Shown one piece after another: positions 1 to 9,700 of a stretch of 30,405 bases of DNA. Positions within the stretch are counted from its first letter, which is position 1. The number at the start of each line of letters is the position of its first letter. This DNA is from Pelargonium nanum (taxonomy: Eukaryota; Streptophyta; Magnoliopsida; Geraniales; Geraniaceae): positions 1-30,405 of the forward strand of contig JAYMTF010000774.1 of the NCBI GenBank assembly GCA_036897485.1, read 5' to 3'. The notes beneath the pieces are model-generated. The model worked only from the letters and a program-made list of their open reading frames with translations. It was not told the origin of the DNA and did no database searches. Position numbers and translations under genes: made by a program.

Positions 1-141
1 TAATGAATTGGCCTAATGACATTATCTGAAATAATACCCAAATTTGATCTTTGATCAGGTCTCTGAGAAATTGGAGAAGTGTGTGTGTGTTCGAGCAATT
101 TAGGGTTCTTACCTTGAGAATTCGCAGCGAGTGTTGCTGCA
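1..141 (+). repeat. 3' part of the 5' LTR (R/U5 side)
   Basis: Aligns along its whole length with 5060-5198 of the 3' LTR. Differences seen are four substitutions and one GT unit in a (GT)n run: six units here, five in the 3' copy. It ends TTGCTGCA, just before the primer-binding site. The window opens shortly downstream of where the LTR TATA box would be. Confidence 0.93.
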
Positions 142-143
142 AT

Positions 144-155
144 TGGTATCAGAGC
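144..155 (+). other. Primer-binding site (initiator tRNA-Met)
   Basis: TGGTATCAGAGC lies two bases after the LTR end. It is the classic plant LTR-retrotransposon PBS, complementary to the 3' end of initiator tRNA-Met, where minus-strand cDNA synthesis begins. Confidence 0.95.
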
Positions 156-171
156 ACCGATTCAAGCAACA

Positions 172-1337
172 ATGGCGCCATCCAAAACCACGACAACTGG
201 TATCGAATCCGTCGAGAAGATAGCGGAGGAGAACATGCAAAATATTCTGGGAATGCAAGAAAATATAGAAGTTCTTGGTCAAGAACAGAGTGAGATCAAG
301 ACACAGCTTGGGGCAGTAATGCAGTCTTTACAAGAACAATCGCAGGGCATATCTATGGTTCTGGCAAAGATGCAGGAGCAAGAAACAACAAGACAGAAGG
401 AGCCACAAGCATTAGCATCAAGGTCAGTGAGGAACCAGGGTGTTAGGGAGTCTGATTCAGTCCAAGTGATGCACCACAAAGACAAGTCTGGAGGAGCAGA
501 TTCAGGTAAATTCTTCAAGAATCCTTACCTAAAGATGCCTACTCTAGAATTTCCTTCATTTAATGGTTCACATGTAAGAGATGGGAGAGGAAATGTAGAA
601 AATTCTTCCACTTTCATAAGTTCCCTGAAGAAGAAAAAGTAAACCTAGCTTCAGTTTATCTAGTGGGAAGGGCTGATAGATGGTTTCAAGACTTTCAAAT
701 GGGAAGAGAGGTGTTAGATTGGGAGGAATTTTTGAAAGCCATTATTTAGAAATTCAGTGAGTCCAATCATGAAAATGTGGTAGCAGAATTTAACAAGCTT
801 TGTCAAACAGGGTCTGTTGAAGAGTATGAGGAAAATTTTGAGGAGTTGAGGGTAATGATGTTAGCAAAAAATAAGGGCCTAAGTGAGGAATATTTTGTGG
901 CTAGCTTTTTGAGTGGGTTAAAGGAAGACATCAAAGGGGTGGTGATGATGTTTGATCCCAACAACTTAACACATGCGATGTACTTAGCAAGAATGCAAGA
1001 ACACCAATTGGAGAACCAATCCAAATTGACCAAGGGTCTTTATTTCTCCACCAGATTCAAACCAAATTCCCAAGCCCTATCATATACCTACCCTAAACAA
1101 AATTCTTCTAATACCAGTTATCAATCCTCAAACATACCCACCAACTCATTCTCAAACCAAAATAGTTCCTTTCATAATCCCTCAGCCAGTCAGAAAATAG
1201 TAACTAAACCAGTTGGAGCTACTAGTAATGTTGGCACTTTTCAGAAATTAACCTGGAAACAAATTGATGATAGGAAGAAAAGAGGCTTGTGCTTTAAGTG
1301 TGAGGGAAACTACACTCCTGGTCACAAGGATGTGTGT
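172..1337 (+). pseudogene. gag region (broken): capsid-like domain and zinc knuckle
   Basis: Starts at the first ATG after the PBS. The first part is a coiled-coil-like, Gln/Glu-rich N-terminus, followed by 'KMPTLEFPSFNG', the usual start of the retrotransposon Gag core. A one-base deletion around 581-594 moves the frame. In the new frame the text continues as a Gag core ('VYLVGRADRWFQDF') with a TAG stop at 747-749, then 'EEYEENFEELR' and a Ser/Asn-rich linker. The nucleocapsid knuckle at 1290-1337 has the pattern C-x2-C-x7-H-x3-C. Gag would package the element RNA into virus-like particles. With one frameshift and one stop this copy is not translatable as a unit. Confidence 0.9.
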
Positions 1338-1973
1338 CCCAATAAACACTGTTTCATGATGTTAAATGAAGAAGAAGAAGAAGTATGTGATGATGGTACT
1401 AAGGAAGATAGTGAGGAAGAACTTATGTGCCTCAGTGAATCTGTGTTCAATGCCTTGGAAGGGGTACCTGGTGAGAAGACCCTAAGAGTTAAAGGAAGAA
1501 TTGGAAACAGAAGCATATCTATGCTTATTGACACAGGTGCTACTACTAGTTTTATTGATACTCAGACAGCCAAGACATTTGGGTTAGAACTGCAACCCAT
1601 TAATTCTGTGCAGATCATCATGGCAAATGGAGCAAAGATGCTTAGCAAGGATGGTTGTATGGTAACATGGAAAATGCAGATGTCCACTTTCAGTCAATTA
1701 ATGAGAGTCATGCCTCTAAAAGTCTGTGATGTAATTCTTGGAGTGGACTGGCTTACCTTAGTGAGTCCAGTAATGTTTGATTACTCCAAAAGACAATTCA
1801 CCTTCCAAGACCAGGGAAAGCTGGTATCCTGCAAAGAAGAAAAGGCAAGACCTCAGATATGCATGGTGGAATTAAAGGAAATCTACAGTGAAGTGGAGAG
1901 AGGGGAACAACTTTATTGGGGACAATTTATGAGAGAGGAGTGTTGTACAGCTGAAAAAGACACAAACACATAA
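1338..1973 (+). pseudogene. Retropepsin-like aspartic protease region of pol
   Basis: In the same frame as the zinc knuckle after an acidic linker. 'LIDTGATTSFID' holds the catalytic Asp in DTGA at about 1530-1541, and 'VILGVDWL' about 65 residues later is the conserved Ile-Leu-Gly flap-side motif of retrotransposon proteases. The enzyme normally cleaves Gag-Pol. The frame ends at TAA 1971-1973, which is internal: the same frame resumes immediately as the spacer leading into reverse transcriptase, so this is a nonsense mutation and not a true end. Confidence 0.92.
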
Positions 1974-2810
1974 AAGAAGCAGGAGGAGTTAAAAGTGTTG
2001 TTGCAAGAATACAAGGAACTCTTTGATGAACCTAAACACTTACCTCCCAGAAGGCCCTATGACCACTCCATTCCCCTAATTCCCAATGCTATTCCTCCAA
2101 ACTTAAGACCCTACAGATATAGTTATCTACAGAAAGGGGTAATTGAGAACATGGTTGAGGAGATGCTTAAAGCTGGTATCATTCAAGAAAGCAATAGTCC
2201 TTTTGCTTTTCCAGTTCTGTTAGTCAAAAAGAAGGATGTAAGTTGGAGGTTTTGTGTGGATTATAAGAAATTAAATGACCTCACCATCAAGGACAAATTT
2301 CCTATTCTTGTAATTGAGGAACTATTAGATGAGCTAAAAGGAAGCAAGTACTTTTCAAAGATTGATTTGAGGGCTGGATATCATCAGATCAGGCTCAAGG
2401 AAGGGGAAGAATTCAAAACAGCCTTCAAGACACATAGTGGGCATTATGAATTCAAAGTGATGCCTTTTGGGCTCACCAATGCCCCCTGCTAGTTTCCAAG
2501 CTCTCATGAACTATGTGTTTAAAGAGTTTCTAAGAAGGTTTGTGCTTGTTTTCTTTGATGACATCTTAATCTACAGTAGAAGCTGGGAAGAACATCTCGA
2601 GCATCTCAAACTGGTTTTCTTAAAGCTAAAACAACACAAGCTCTTGGCAAAAATGAGCAAGTGTGAGTTTGGAAAGACTACTGTGGAATACTTGGGCCAT
2701 ACAGTATCAAGAAATGGTGTATCAACAGATCCAGCAAAGATAGAAGCTATGAAGAACTGGCCTGTACCAAAGAATTTGAAGGCTCTAAGAGGATTTTTGG
2801 GACTCACAGG
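1974..2810 (+). pseudogene. Reverse transcriptase region of pol (frameshifted)
   Basis: Typical Ty3 RT text: '[20 protein letters not shown]', '[18 protein letters not shown]', '[14 protein letters not shown]' (first catalytic Asp) and 'MPFGLTNAP'. One extra base near 2488 changes the frame inside 'NAPASFQ'. The rest follows in the new frame, including the FFDD active-site box (Asp codons 2557-2562) and 'GFLGLTGYYRRFI' of the thumb/connection. The enzyme would copy the element RNA to cDNA in cytoplasmic particles. Apart from the shift the domain is full length. Confidence 0.95.
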
Positions 2811-3333
2811 GTACTACAGAAGATTCATCAGAAATTATGGGAATATTGCAAAGCCTTTAACAGACTTACTAAAGAAAGATGGGCTCCATTGGGGTCAGGA
2901 GGCACAGGACAGTTTTGAGAAACTGAAATTGATGATGTCCTCAGCTCCAGTATTAGCTTTGCCTGACTTTTCAATACCATTCACATTGGAGACTGATGCA
3001 TGTGACTCTGGAGTAGGAGCAATGCTGATGCAAAGGGGAAGACCTATTGCTTTTCTCAGTAAAGCACTGGGAATCAAAAACAGAGGGTTGTCAACATATG
3101 AAAAAGAGCTATTGGCAATTGTGATGGTTGTACAAAAGTGGAGGCATTATTTGGGGGAACACAACTTTGTCATCAAGACAGATCACCAGAGCTTGAAATT
3201 TTTGTTGGAGCAGAGGCTGACAACCATGGCACAACAGAAATGGTTATCCAAGTTGTTGGGGCTAAACTACAAAATTGAATATAAGAAAGGTCAAGAAAAT
3301 GTTGTTTCTGATGCCCTATCCATAATTCCTTAA
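2811..3333 (+). pseudogene. RNase H region of pol
   Basis: 'LETDACDSGVGAML' (catalytic Asp codon at 2995), 'STYEKELLAIV' (catalytic Glu) and 'KTDHQSLKFLL' (third acidic residue) are the RNase H signature of Ty3 elements. RNase H removes the RNA strand after cDNA synthesis. The frame ends at TAA 3331-3333 in the place of the usual 'DALSR.P' linker; the same frame carries straight on into integrase, so this is an internal nonsense codon. Confidence 0.93.
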
Positions 3334-4600
3334 GAGTATTGTCAGGCAACTACAATAGTCATACCTAAATGGATGGAGGAGATAGAGGAAAGTTACCATG
3401 GAGACCCAGAGGCTCAAGAGTTGGTCACACAGACACTTCTCACTCCTGATTCTCTTCCAGATTACAAGTTCTTTCAAGGAGTTTTGAGGTATAAAGGGAA
3501 GGTGTTTGTGGGACAACAAGGACAAGCCAGGAACATGATCATGGAGACCTTGCACTCAACTGGTTTGGGAGGACACTCAGATATTTTTGGTACTCTCAAA
3601 AGAATCCAAGCTTATTTTTTTTGGCCATACATGAGAAAAGAGGTAGAAAGTTGGGTGAGGAACTGTGACACTTGTCAGAGGTGCAAGTCTGAAAATGTAG
3701 CTTACCCTGGGCTACTGCAACCTCTAAGCATTCCATCACAGCCTTGGCAACACATAGCTATGGATTTCATAGATGGATTGCCAAGTTCAAAAGGGTTCAA
3801 CAACATCTTAGTGGTGGTGGATAGATACACCAAATATGGGCATTTTATACCCTTGTCCCATCCCTACACTGCCCTAACAGTTGCACATAAATTCATGGAG
3901 GTGATCTACAAGCTTCATGGTCTACCAGAATCAATTGTTTCAGATCGAGATAAGTTGTTCCTCAGTAAGTTTTGGCAAGAACTTTTGAAAATACTGGGAA
4001 CTAAGCTGTGTATGTCTACTGCTTACCATCCACAATCTGATGGGCAGTCAGAAAAATTGAATTAGTGCTTGGAGAACTACCTGAGGAGTATGTGCCACCA
4101 GTTTCCTTCACAGTGGGCTCAATGGCTGGGATTGGGAGAGTGGTGGTATAATTCTAATTACCATTCAGCATTACAGATGACTCCATTTGAAGCTCTTTAT
4201 GGGTATGCTGCTCCACAATTAGCTATTCCTGAGTTTCAGACTAATGTAACTGCTGTAGAAGGCTTTCTGCAACACAAGAAGCTAGTAGCTGAGTTGCTCA
4301 AGGAAAACTTACAACAAGCTCAGACTCGAATGAAGGTTCAGGAAGATAAGCAAAGATCAGAAAGGCATTTTCAGGTGGGTGCTTGGGTCTACCTGAGGCT
4401 TCAGCCATATAGGCAAACTTCCATTGCCATAAGAAGAAACTTGAAGCTTTCTGCAAAGTATTATGGACCCTTCCAGGTGATCGAGAAGTTTGGGACAGTA
4501 GCTTACAAGTTGAGGCTGCCAGAATCTTCGCGAATCCATCCGGTGTTCCATGTTTCATTACTGAAGAAGCAGCTAGGGGACAACAATCGCCTGGTGACCG
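3334..4600 (+). pseudogene. Integrase region of pol (one internal stop)
   Basis: The N-terminal zinc-binding HHCC motif is visible (His codon at 3553 in 'HSTGLGGH', then 'CDTCQRC'). The catalytic core has Asp in 'MDFIDGLP' (3763), Asp in 'VSDRDKLF' (3943) and Glu in 'GQSEK' (4051). The last two are separated by exactly 35 residues, so DD35E is intact. A TAG at 4063-4065 interrupts the frame just after the Glu, and the frame then continues as 'CLENYLRSMC' and the GPY/F region ('YYGPFQVIEKFG', 'HPVFHVSLLK'). Integrase would insert the cDNA into chromosomes; this copy would be truncated after the core. Confidence 0.95.
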
Positions 4601-4791
4601 AGCTTCCTCAAGTCACATCTGAAGGACAACTAAAGCTCCAACCTTTAGCTATTCTGGATCGAAAATTGATTAGAAGGAACAATGTGGGAGTTGTTAGAGT
4701 GTTGGTTCAGTGGTCCTATTCAGCCCCAGAGGATGCAACCTGGGAAGATTGGTCAGTGCTGCACATCCAATTTCCAGACTTCAATCCTTGA
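4601..4791 (+). pseudogene. Chromodomain-like C-terminus of integrase
   Basis: 'ILDRKLIRR' followed by 'VLVQWSYSAPEDATWEDW' and '...FPDFNP' ending at TGA 4789-4791 matches the C-terminal chromodomain of plant chromovirus integrases, thought to guide integration toward chromatin marks. It is read in the same frame as the core but lies downstream of the 4063 stop. Confidence 0.85.
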
Positions 4792-4804
4792 GGACAAGGA
4801 TTTC

Positions 4805-4813
4805 AAAGGGGAG
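4805..4813 (+). other. Polypurine tract
   Basis: AAAGGGGAG lies immediately before the inferred 3' LTR start, as expected for the primer of plus-strand cDNA synthesis. Confidence 0.75.
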
Positions 4814-5198
4814 TGCATTGCTGTGAAGATAAGAATGAGGAAAGTTAAAGGCAACGGTCACATTTGCCTAAGGAAGAAGAAAGCCCAAACGACAGCGTTT
4901 ACAAGTTGAGAGTTATTAGCTTTAGTAAACGATGCGTTTTGATTGTACAAATTAGTTAGAAGAAACGATGCGTTTTGATCGTCTTCTCCATGTGATTCTG
5001 TTAGTTAGTTAGGACAGATTGTGAGTGGATAGAGATGGAGAAAATAGAGTATAAAAGTGTAATGAATTGGCCTAATGACATTATCTGAAATAATACCCAA
5101 ATTTGATCTTTGATCAGGTATCTGAGAAATTGGAGAAGTGTGTGTGTTCGAGCAATTAAGGGTTCTTACCTTAAGAATTCGCAGTGAGTGTTGCTGCA
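4814..5198 (+). repeat. 3' LTR, complete, about 385 bp
   Basis: The start (TGCATTG) is chosen because it follows the PPT and its first four bases pair with the terminal TGCA; a start a few bases later at TGTGAAG is possible. The end is fixed by alignment with the 5' LTR copy ending at 141. U3 contains a perfect 17-bp direct repeat, AAACGATGCGTTTTGAT, at 4927-4943 and 4963-4979, with a related AAACGACAGCGTTT at about 4886-4900. The shared 139-141 bp differ from the 5' LTR by four substitutions and one 2-bp indel. Confidence 0.88.
5050..5057 (+). promoter_or_regulatory. TATA box of the LTR promoter
   Basis: TATAAAAG lies within the LTR upstream of the conserved block that also opens the window. 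It is the likely core promoter, with R starting roughly 30 bases downstream. Confidence 0.65.
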
Positions 5199-5750
5199 CA
5201 ACATGACGGTTTGAAATCAAACATATGTTGTTTTTTGTCACAAATCTCTTAATGTAAGTAAGAAAGTAACTCCAACTTGATGCATTTCCATTTTTCACCA
5301 GTGTGAACGCTAAGAGAATAATCTTATTCCCATTAATGACAGTAACAACCAATAATGTGCCTTTATACTTTTCGTACAAGAATTAACCATCAATTTAGAT
5401 TGGCGGGATGCATTGATTGAAACATTCAATGCAAGATTTAAAAGTTCAAGAATGACGTTGAAAGTATTGACAATTACACAGACCATTGTAATTATCAATC
5501 TTCGCAAATTGTAAGTCCCAAGTAGTTTCTACATTGAAATGTTGCAAAGCAGTGAACCATTTGTAGCAGAGTGTAAGTTTTCTCCCAATTGTCGTATAGT
5601 TGGACAATGGTCTTATATGTTTGACTAACCTTATTTTGTAATACGACGACTTGTATGATAAGTTTTTTCAAAACCTCTGCTAGTATGTGAGACGTGACAA
5701 ACGATCGCTTTTGAATGACCCATATAGAAGTTTTCTAACCATCGAGATGT
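5199..5750 (-). pseudogene. MULE (Mutator-like) transposase fragment, truncated by the retrotransposon insertion
   Basis: On the minus strand, text typical of plant MULE transposases reads in order: 'VQLYDNWEKTYTLL', a frame change near 5545, 'LQHFN', 'TFKSCIECFNQCIPPI', 'IDG', 'FLYEKYKGTLLVVTVINGN', 'ILLAFTLVKNGNASSWSYF', 'FVTKNNICLISNRHV'. The last segment stops exactly where the LTR begins, so the remainder should lie left of the window. Stops at 5448-5446, 5397-5395 and 5385-5383, plus the frameshift, show it was already dead or has decayed since. MULE transposases use a DDE-type core; the 'IDG' and 'ISNRH' positions correspond to the conserved IDGTH and ISDRH blocks, the second with Asn in place of Asp. 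Confidence 0.88.
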
Positions 5751-6360
5751 CATAGTAAGGGGGAGATTGCTGACATAGAGAACAACTTGATGAGAACTGA
5801 GTGATTGGCTAATGGCAGAAGCTTGGGAGCATTGCGGTGCTGTAGCCGTCGCCGGACGACTAGGGTTGGAGAGGCTTGTGTTCGGCATCTTCATCTTATG
5901 ATGTTTTTTTGTTTGTTTTGAGCTCATTTTCGTCAATGAAACCAAATTGATTCTTAATTTTCTCTCTCTTTATTCAACAAACCGTTCTTTTGATGTCATT
6001 CAACAATAAATACTGTAGATCCGTTTTACATATCAGACAAAAATAACTCACACAATCTTAAGAATTTAAAGAATGTACAAAAGAGGACACACTTAAGAAA
6101 ATATCATTGCGTTACACTAGAATTCATCTTCGACGTGAGAGAAATATCTATAAAAATTGAATCAGACGGCAAGATGGACTGTGCCCCATTGCGACCGACC
6201 AAACCAAAGCCACCGTCTTCCTTATTCGAACCCAAAACCACTGTACTCAGTCATAGCTCCTAAGGCTAGAGTAACTCACATTCCCAACTTCAATCTCAAA
6301 CAAAGCGCGTGAAGCGCACTTCCACACGAACTCGATCGTGTCTAGAGTCTACACTCCACG
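5751..6360. other. Intergenic sequence between MULE relic and C3H6-type promoter
   Basis: An open minus-strand reading frame of 104 codons spans 5631-5945, but apart from its overlap with the MULE relic I recognise nothing in it; it may be decayed N-terminal MULE sequence. From about 6140 the base composition becomes richer in C and in promoter-like words, consistent with the upstream region of the next gene. Confidence 0.4.
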
Positions 6361-6362
6361 CC

Positions 6363-6418
6363 CACGTGTGTACAGCCCATCCTTAGAGATGTTCTGTACC
6401 AGAGGATATATAATAAAA
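6363..6418 (+). promoter_or_regulatory. Putative promoter of the C3H6-type gene: G-box and TATA-like stretch
   Basis: CACGTG (G-box core, bound by bZIP/bHLH factors) is at 6363-6368 and TATATAATAAAA at 6407-6418. The TATA-like stretch lies about 270 bases before the coding start, which allows a leader starting near 6440. Assigned from position and motif only. Confidence 0.45.
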
Positions 6419-6502
6419 GAAAAATAATTAAATAGCATTTAATTTATATTTTTAAGTTTTTATTTTTTTTAAATCAAATCTGAAAAGCAAAACCAGAGGA
6501 TC

Positions 6503-6510
6503 TAGGGTTT
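6503..6510 (+). promoter_or_regulatory. Telo-box-like motif in the leader
   Basis: TAGGGTTT (reverse AAACCCTA), common near the starts of broadly expressed plant genes. It sits between the TATA-like stretch and the coding start. Confidence 0.35.
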
Positions 6511-6527
6511 ACTTAGATCTCTCTGCT

Positions 6528-6732
6528 ATGTCACTTCTTCGACTACAACAAATTAGGGCATTCCAGCCATTACTGATCGAAACCCATTTCGTATGATCAT
6601 AAGATAGATTCATGGTAGATGATTGAGAAATCGAAGCTGGGAAGAGAAGTTGTCAAAGATATTTATTTATTGGTCTGTAAATATGCGGGGATTGCACAAA
6701 TCGAAAAGGGTTTCATGGGCTGCGGATGTTAA
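6528..6732 (+). promoter_or_regulatory. Upstream ORFs in the leader of the C3H6-type gene
   Basis: Four ATGs precede the coding start if the leader is unspliced. 6528-6596 encodes 22 residues. 6593-6607 overlaps its stop as ATGA. 6612-6626 is a four-codon ORF. 6619-6732 encodes 37 residues and runs across the main ATG at 6683 in another frame. The last would require leaky scanning or a different transcript start for the main protein to be made. Seen directly; use in vivo is inferred. Confidence 0.45.
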
Positions 6733-9700
6733 TCTTTGTCAGGTAAAAAATTGCATCCGAAATTTGTCAATCTCAAAACCGAAATCGAAGAGCCTCACAA
6801 TGAAATGATTTAATTTGTGTTTTGTGGAAACCGAATAAATCCGGAAACGGCAGTTATGCGAACCCTAATCGATATGCTGTTTAAGAGGCGTTTTTTGATA
6901 TGTGTGTACTGTTAGATTTATCTGGGAACCATAAAATTAGCTTTTTTGCCTGCTCCATTGGTATTTTGAAGCTTTTCATTTCATGTCATCTCTCGGATAT
7001 CTGTGTCAATGTCGGTCTTGTTTGTGCATAATTTGGATTAGTCTTTGGAAGCATGCTGAATGGGTTTTGGGTGGGTTTCGAAAGTTATTATCTTTATATG
7101 TTGATGGTTTTGTCTGAATCGTATTGATTTTAGTTGCATAATGTTAATTTGAAATGAAAATGAACTCTGTATATTGCTTCATGGAAATGAAAACATTTCA
7201 TTGGAGATACTTTCATATGGTGTATTGACTAAGAACTATCATCCTATATTTTGATTTGAAACCAATAGTAATGTGTTGGGGTCAGTGATTGTGTTTTGGT
7301 ATCACCTTTCTGTCTGATGCGTTGAAACTGGTTTTGAGGGTAAGAGCTCTATCAAATACTGATTTCAGTTGCAGCCTTAGGTTGCTGATATGAAGTGAAT
7401 GGAAGAAGATGAGATTGACAAGAAAAGCTTTCTCATACACTGCTATGTATTGTTGCTTAGATTTGCTGATATGAAGGCAATGGACATGTCCGAAACTTAG
7501 GAAGCATGAGTTTGTGTTATGAGAAAATGCATTGATTAATCAAACTTCAGGTGTATCTTGATGAAATGCTAAATGCTTTGTCATGTATACAATTTCAGTG
7601 GTTGAAACTATCATACTTATAAAGATGGTGGGAGTAAGGAAGAAAAGCAATTCCGGAAAAAAAAATTATTAGCTTAAACTAATGAGCACAAAAGAAAATA
7701 ATTGCAGAAGTTGATCATCAAAATGAAGAATCCTGGATGCTGAGAGATGCCGAGGACGTGCAAAATCAATTAATTATTAACATAAAGGCACTTTTGAGGA
7801 TCTTGAGTATCTATTACTAGATGATTGAGAGTTATATACAATTGTTAGTCCTCTGCAATTGGAACATATGATTGCATATACAAGGAGCATGATTCAAGTT
7901 GAAGGTACATCAATATTAAAAGAAAGACAGAATATAATGAGATAGAGAGATAATATATGGTGATTTGAAATTTGACATTGAATGAAGCCTAATCTAAAGC
8001 TGAACTGTGAAGAAACACAGTTGCATAGTTGAGGTTAAGCAAGGAAATAAGATGTTTTTGTTTGATACTTTAGGTATATATATCAGAAGATATATTACAC
8101 GAGAAATGATTGTGGACTTGACCCAAAAAGGTTATTTGTTTTTTGTGGCTTCAAATTTGATGGTTAAATATGTAATGCTGTGTGGTGAGGATGGAATTCT
8201 ATAGAGAAACGATATCCCAATCTGCGATTGGTAAGGGACTGCTAGAAAAGGAACGCAAAGTCTTGCATTACCTTTCTTGGATTTGAACTGATTCAATTGT
8301 TATCTCTTGGACTCCATTCAGATTGATGTCCATGATTTATCAATCTTCCTATTGTTAAAGCAAAATTGCTTATGCAATGATATAAATATTGAATGTTTGA
8401 TGCTAGTTATTTTTGCTTTTGCTTCTAGGGCAAGGATTCTATTCTCTTGTGAATGTTTTTATATTGGCATTTGAAGTTGTTGCATATATCATGTAAGTTG
8501 CTTTGGTTTGTTTACAACATTATTTTTCAAAGAATTAGATTATTTTTATTGTACTTTTCAATTTTTTTATTTTTTATTATTGCTTTTGTCTGGACTTACA
8601 TTCTGCAAATTTATGATTATATACAATATATTTAAGTTAAACATGATGTGCTCTTTTTGTTCTTAAAAGGAAGTTGTGATTTTGAGTCTCAGCAAGTATA
8701 TAAGTTGGACATGATTGAGTATGATGAGGAAAGTAACTAACAGGCTTGGTTGAAAGAGCTGCTGTATCGATTTTTATTATTATTTTAAATTCTAATGCAA
8801 TGCTGTGCCTCATATTGGCGGATGCTTCAAGATGCTGTTGTCTTAAGTGTTCTATTATAGTATTATTATGAGAAACCACCCTTTTGGTTTTAATTTTCTT
8901 CCTGTCAATAACGTGCAAGTGAATTGTGCTGTGCAATTGTACTCATCTATGGTTAATTTCTTTGTTTATATGAGTGGAATTTGAAATTTACAACTTACTT
9001 ACACCAAGTTACTTGTCATGTATATGCGTGTGGGCCACACATTTGCTTGTGTTAGAGAGATGCATTTTTAGGAATCATACCTTTTATTTCCTGTTGCTAA
9101 AAATGGTGTAGGTTATCATGGAATTTGTGTTTAAACTTATATTTTATTTTTTGTGTTTTCTCTTATTTGTTTGTTCAACTTTATCTTTAAAAGCTGACTA
9201 AGTGCATAATTCAGCTGCTTAAGATGAAGGAGAGGCAACATCCGGATTGACAGTTTAGAGCCACTGGGAGGGCTTGCATCCAAGGAGTTCTAGAAGACCT
9301 TTATTGACTTGCCAATTAGCATAAACATTGACTTATGAGAGTCTGACCACATATGCACCCCAATATTGATTGGATATGATTGCTATTCCTGTGACTACAT
9401 ATAGCATTTTTGGTTTGTAGGAGTAGCACAACTATTCAGCATGAGTCGCATTCTTGGTCACAGATAATCACATATTGTTCAAAATTTGATAAGGAACTCA
9501 ATAATTATTGATCAGTTGGTGTTCCAAAGGTTTAGAATAAAACGCTAGAAGTGTGGATAGAGTATTTAGTATTCTTTTTATTCATGGTTACACAGTTCAT
9601 AGATTCCCTTTGGTTATACTCGGTTGGTTGAACTTGTCTCACTTGGAAGTAGGTGAATCCGGCAAACAACCCGTGCAGAAACTTCAAAAGTTTCCCTTGT

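Larger units (their letters stand above)
1..5198 (+). mobile_element. Ty3/gypsy chromovirus-type LTR retrotransposon, 5' end cut by window edge, coding region broken
   Basis: Order seen: 5' LTR end, tRNA-Met primer-binding site, gag with a zinc knuckle, aspartic protease (DTGA), reverse transcriptase (FFDD box), RNase H, integrase (HHCC and DD35E) and a C-terminal chromodomain-like tail, then polypurine tract and 3' LTR. The order PR-RT-RH-INT plus chromodomain places it in Ty3/gypsy, chromovirus branch. The reading frame carries two frameshifts (about 581-594 and about 2488) and four in-frame stops (747, 1971, 3331, 4063), so it cannot make Gag-Pol itself, although the catalytic residues I can see are intact. 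The element interrupts a minus-strand MULE transposase relic at 5198/5199. The left target-site copy lies outside the window; the right flank begins CAACA. Confidence 0.95.

Noticed and set aside
4682..4909. 75-codon ORF overlapping the chromodomain and U3
   Set aside because: Out-of-frame shadow of the integrase C-terminus running into the LTR.
8007..8204. 65-codon ORF inside C3H6 intron 1
   Set aside because: No coding texture or homologue recognised, and it is within a well-defined intron.
9027..9041. TGTGGGCCACA palindrome in intron 1
   Set aside because: Short; such palindromes are expected by chance, and nothing else nearby supports function.
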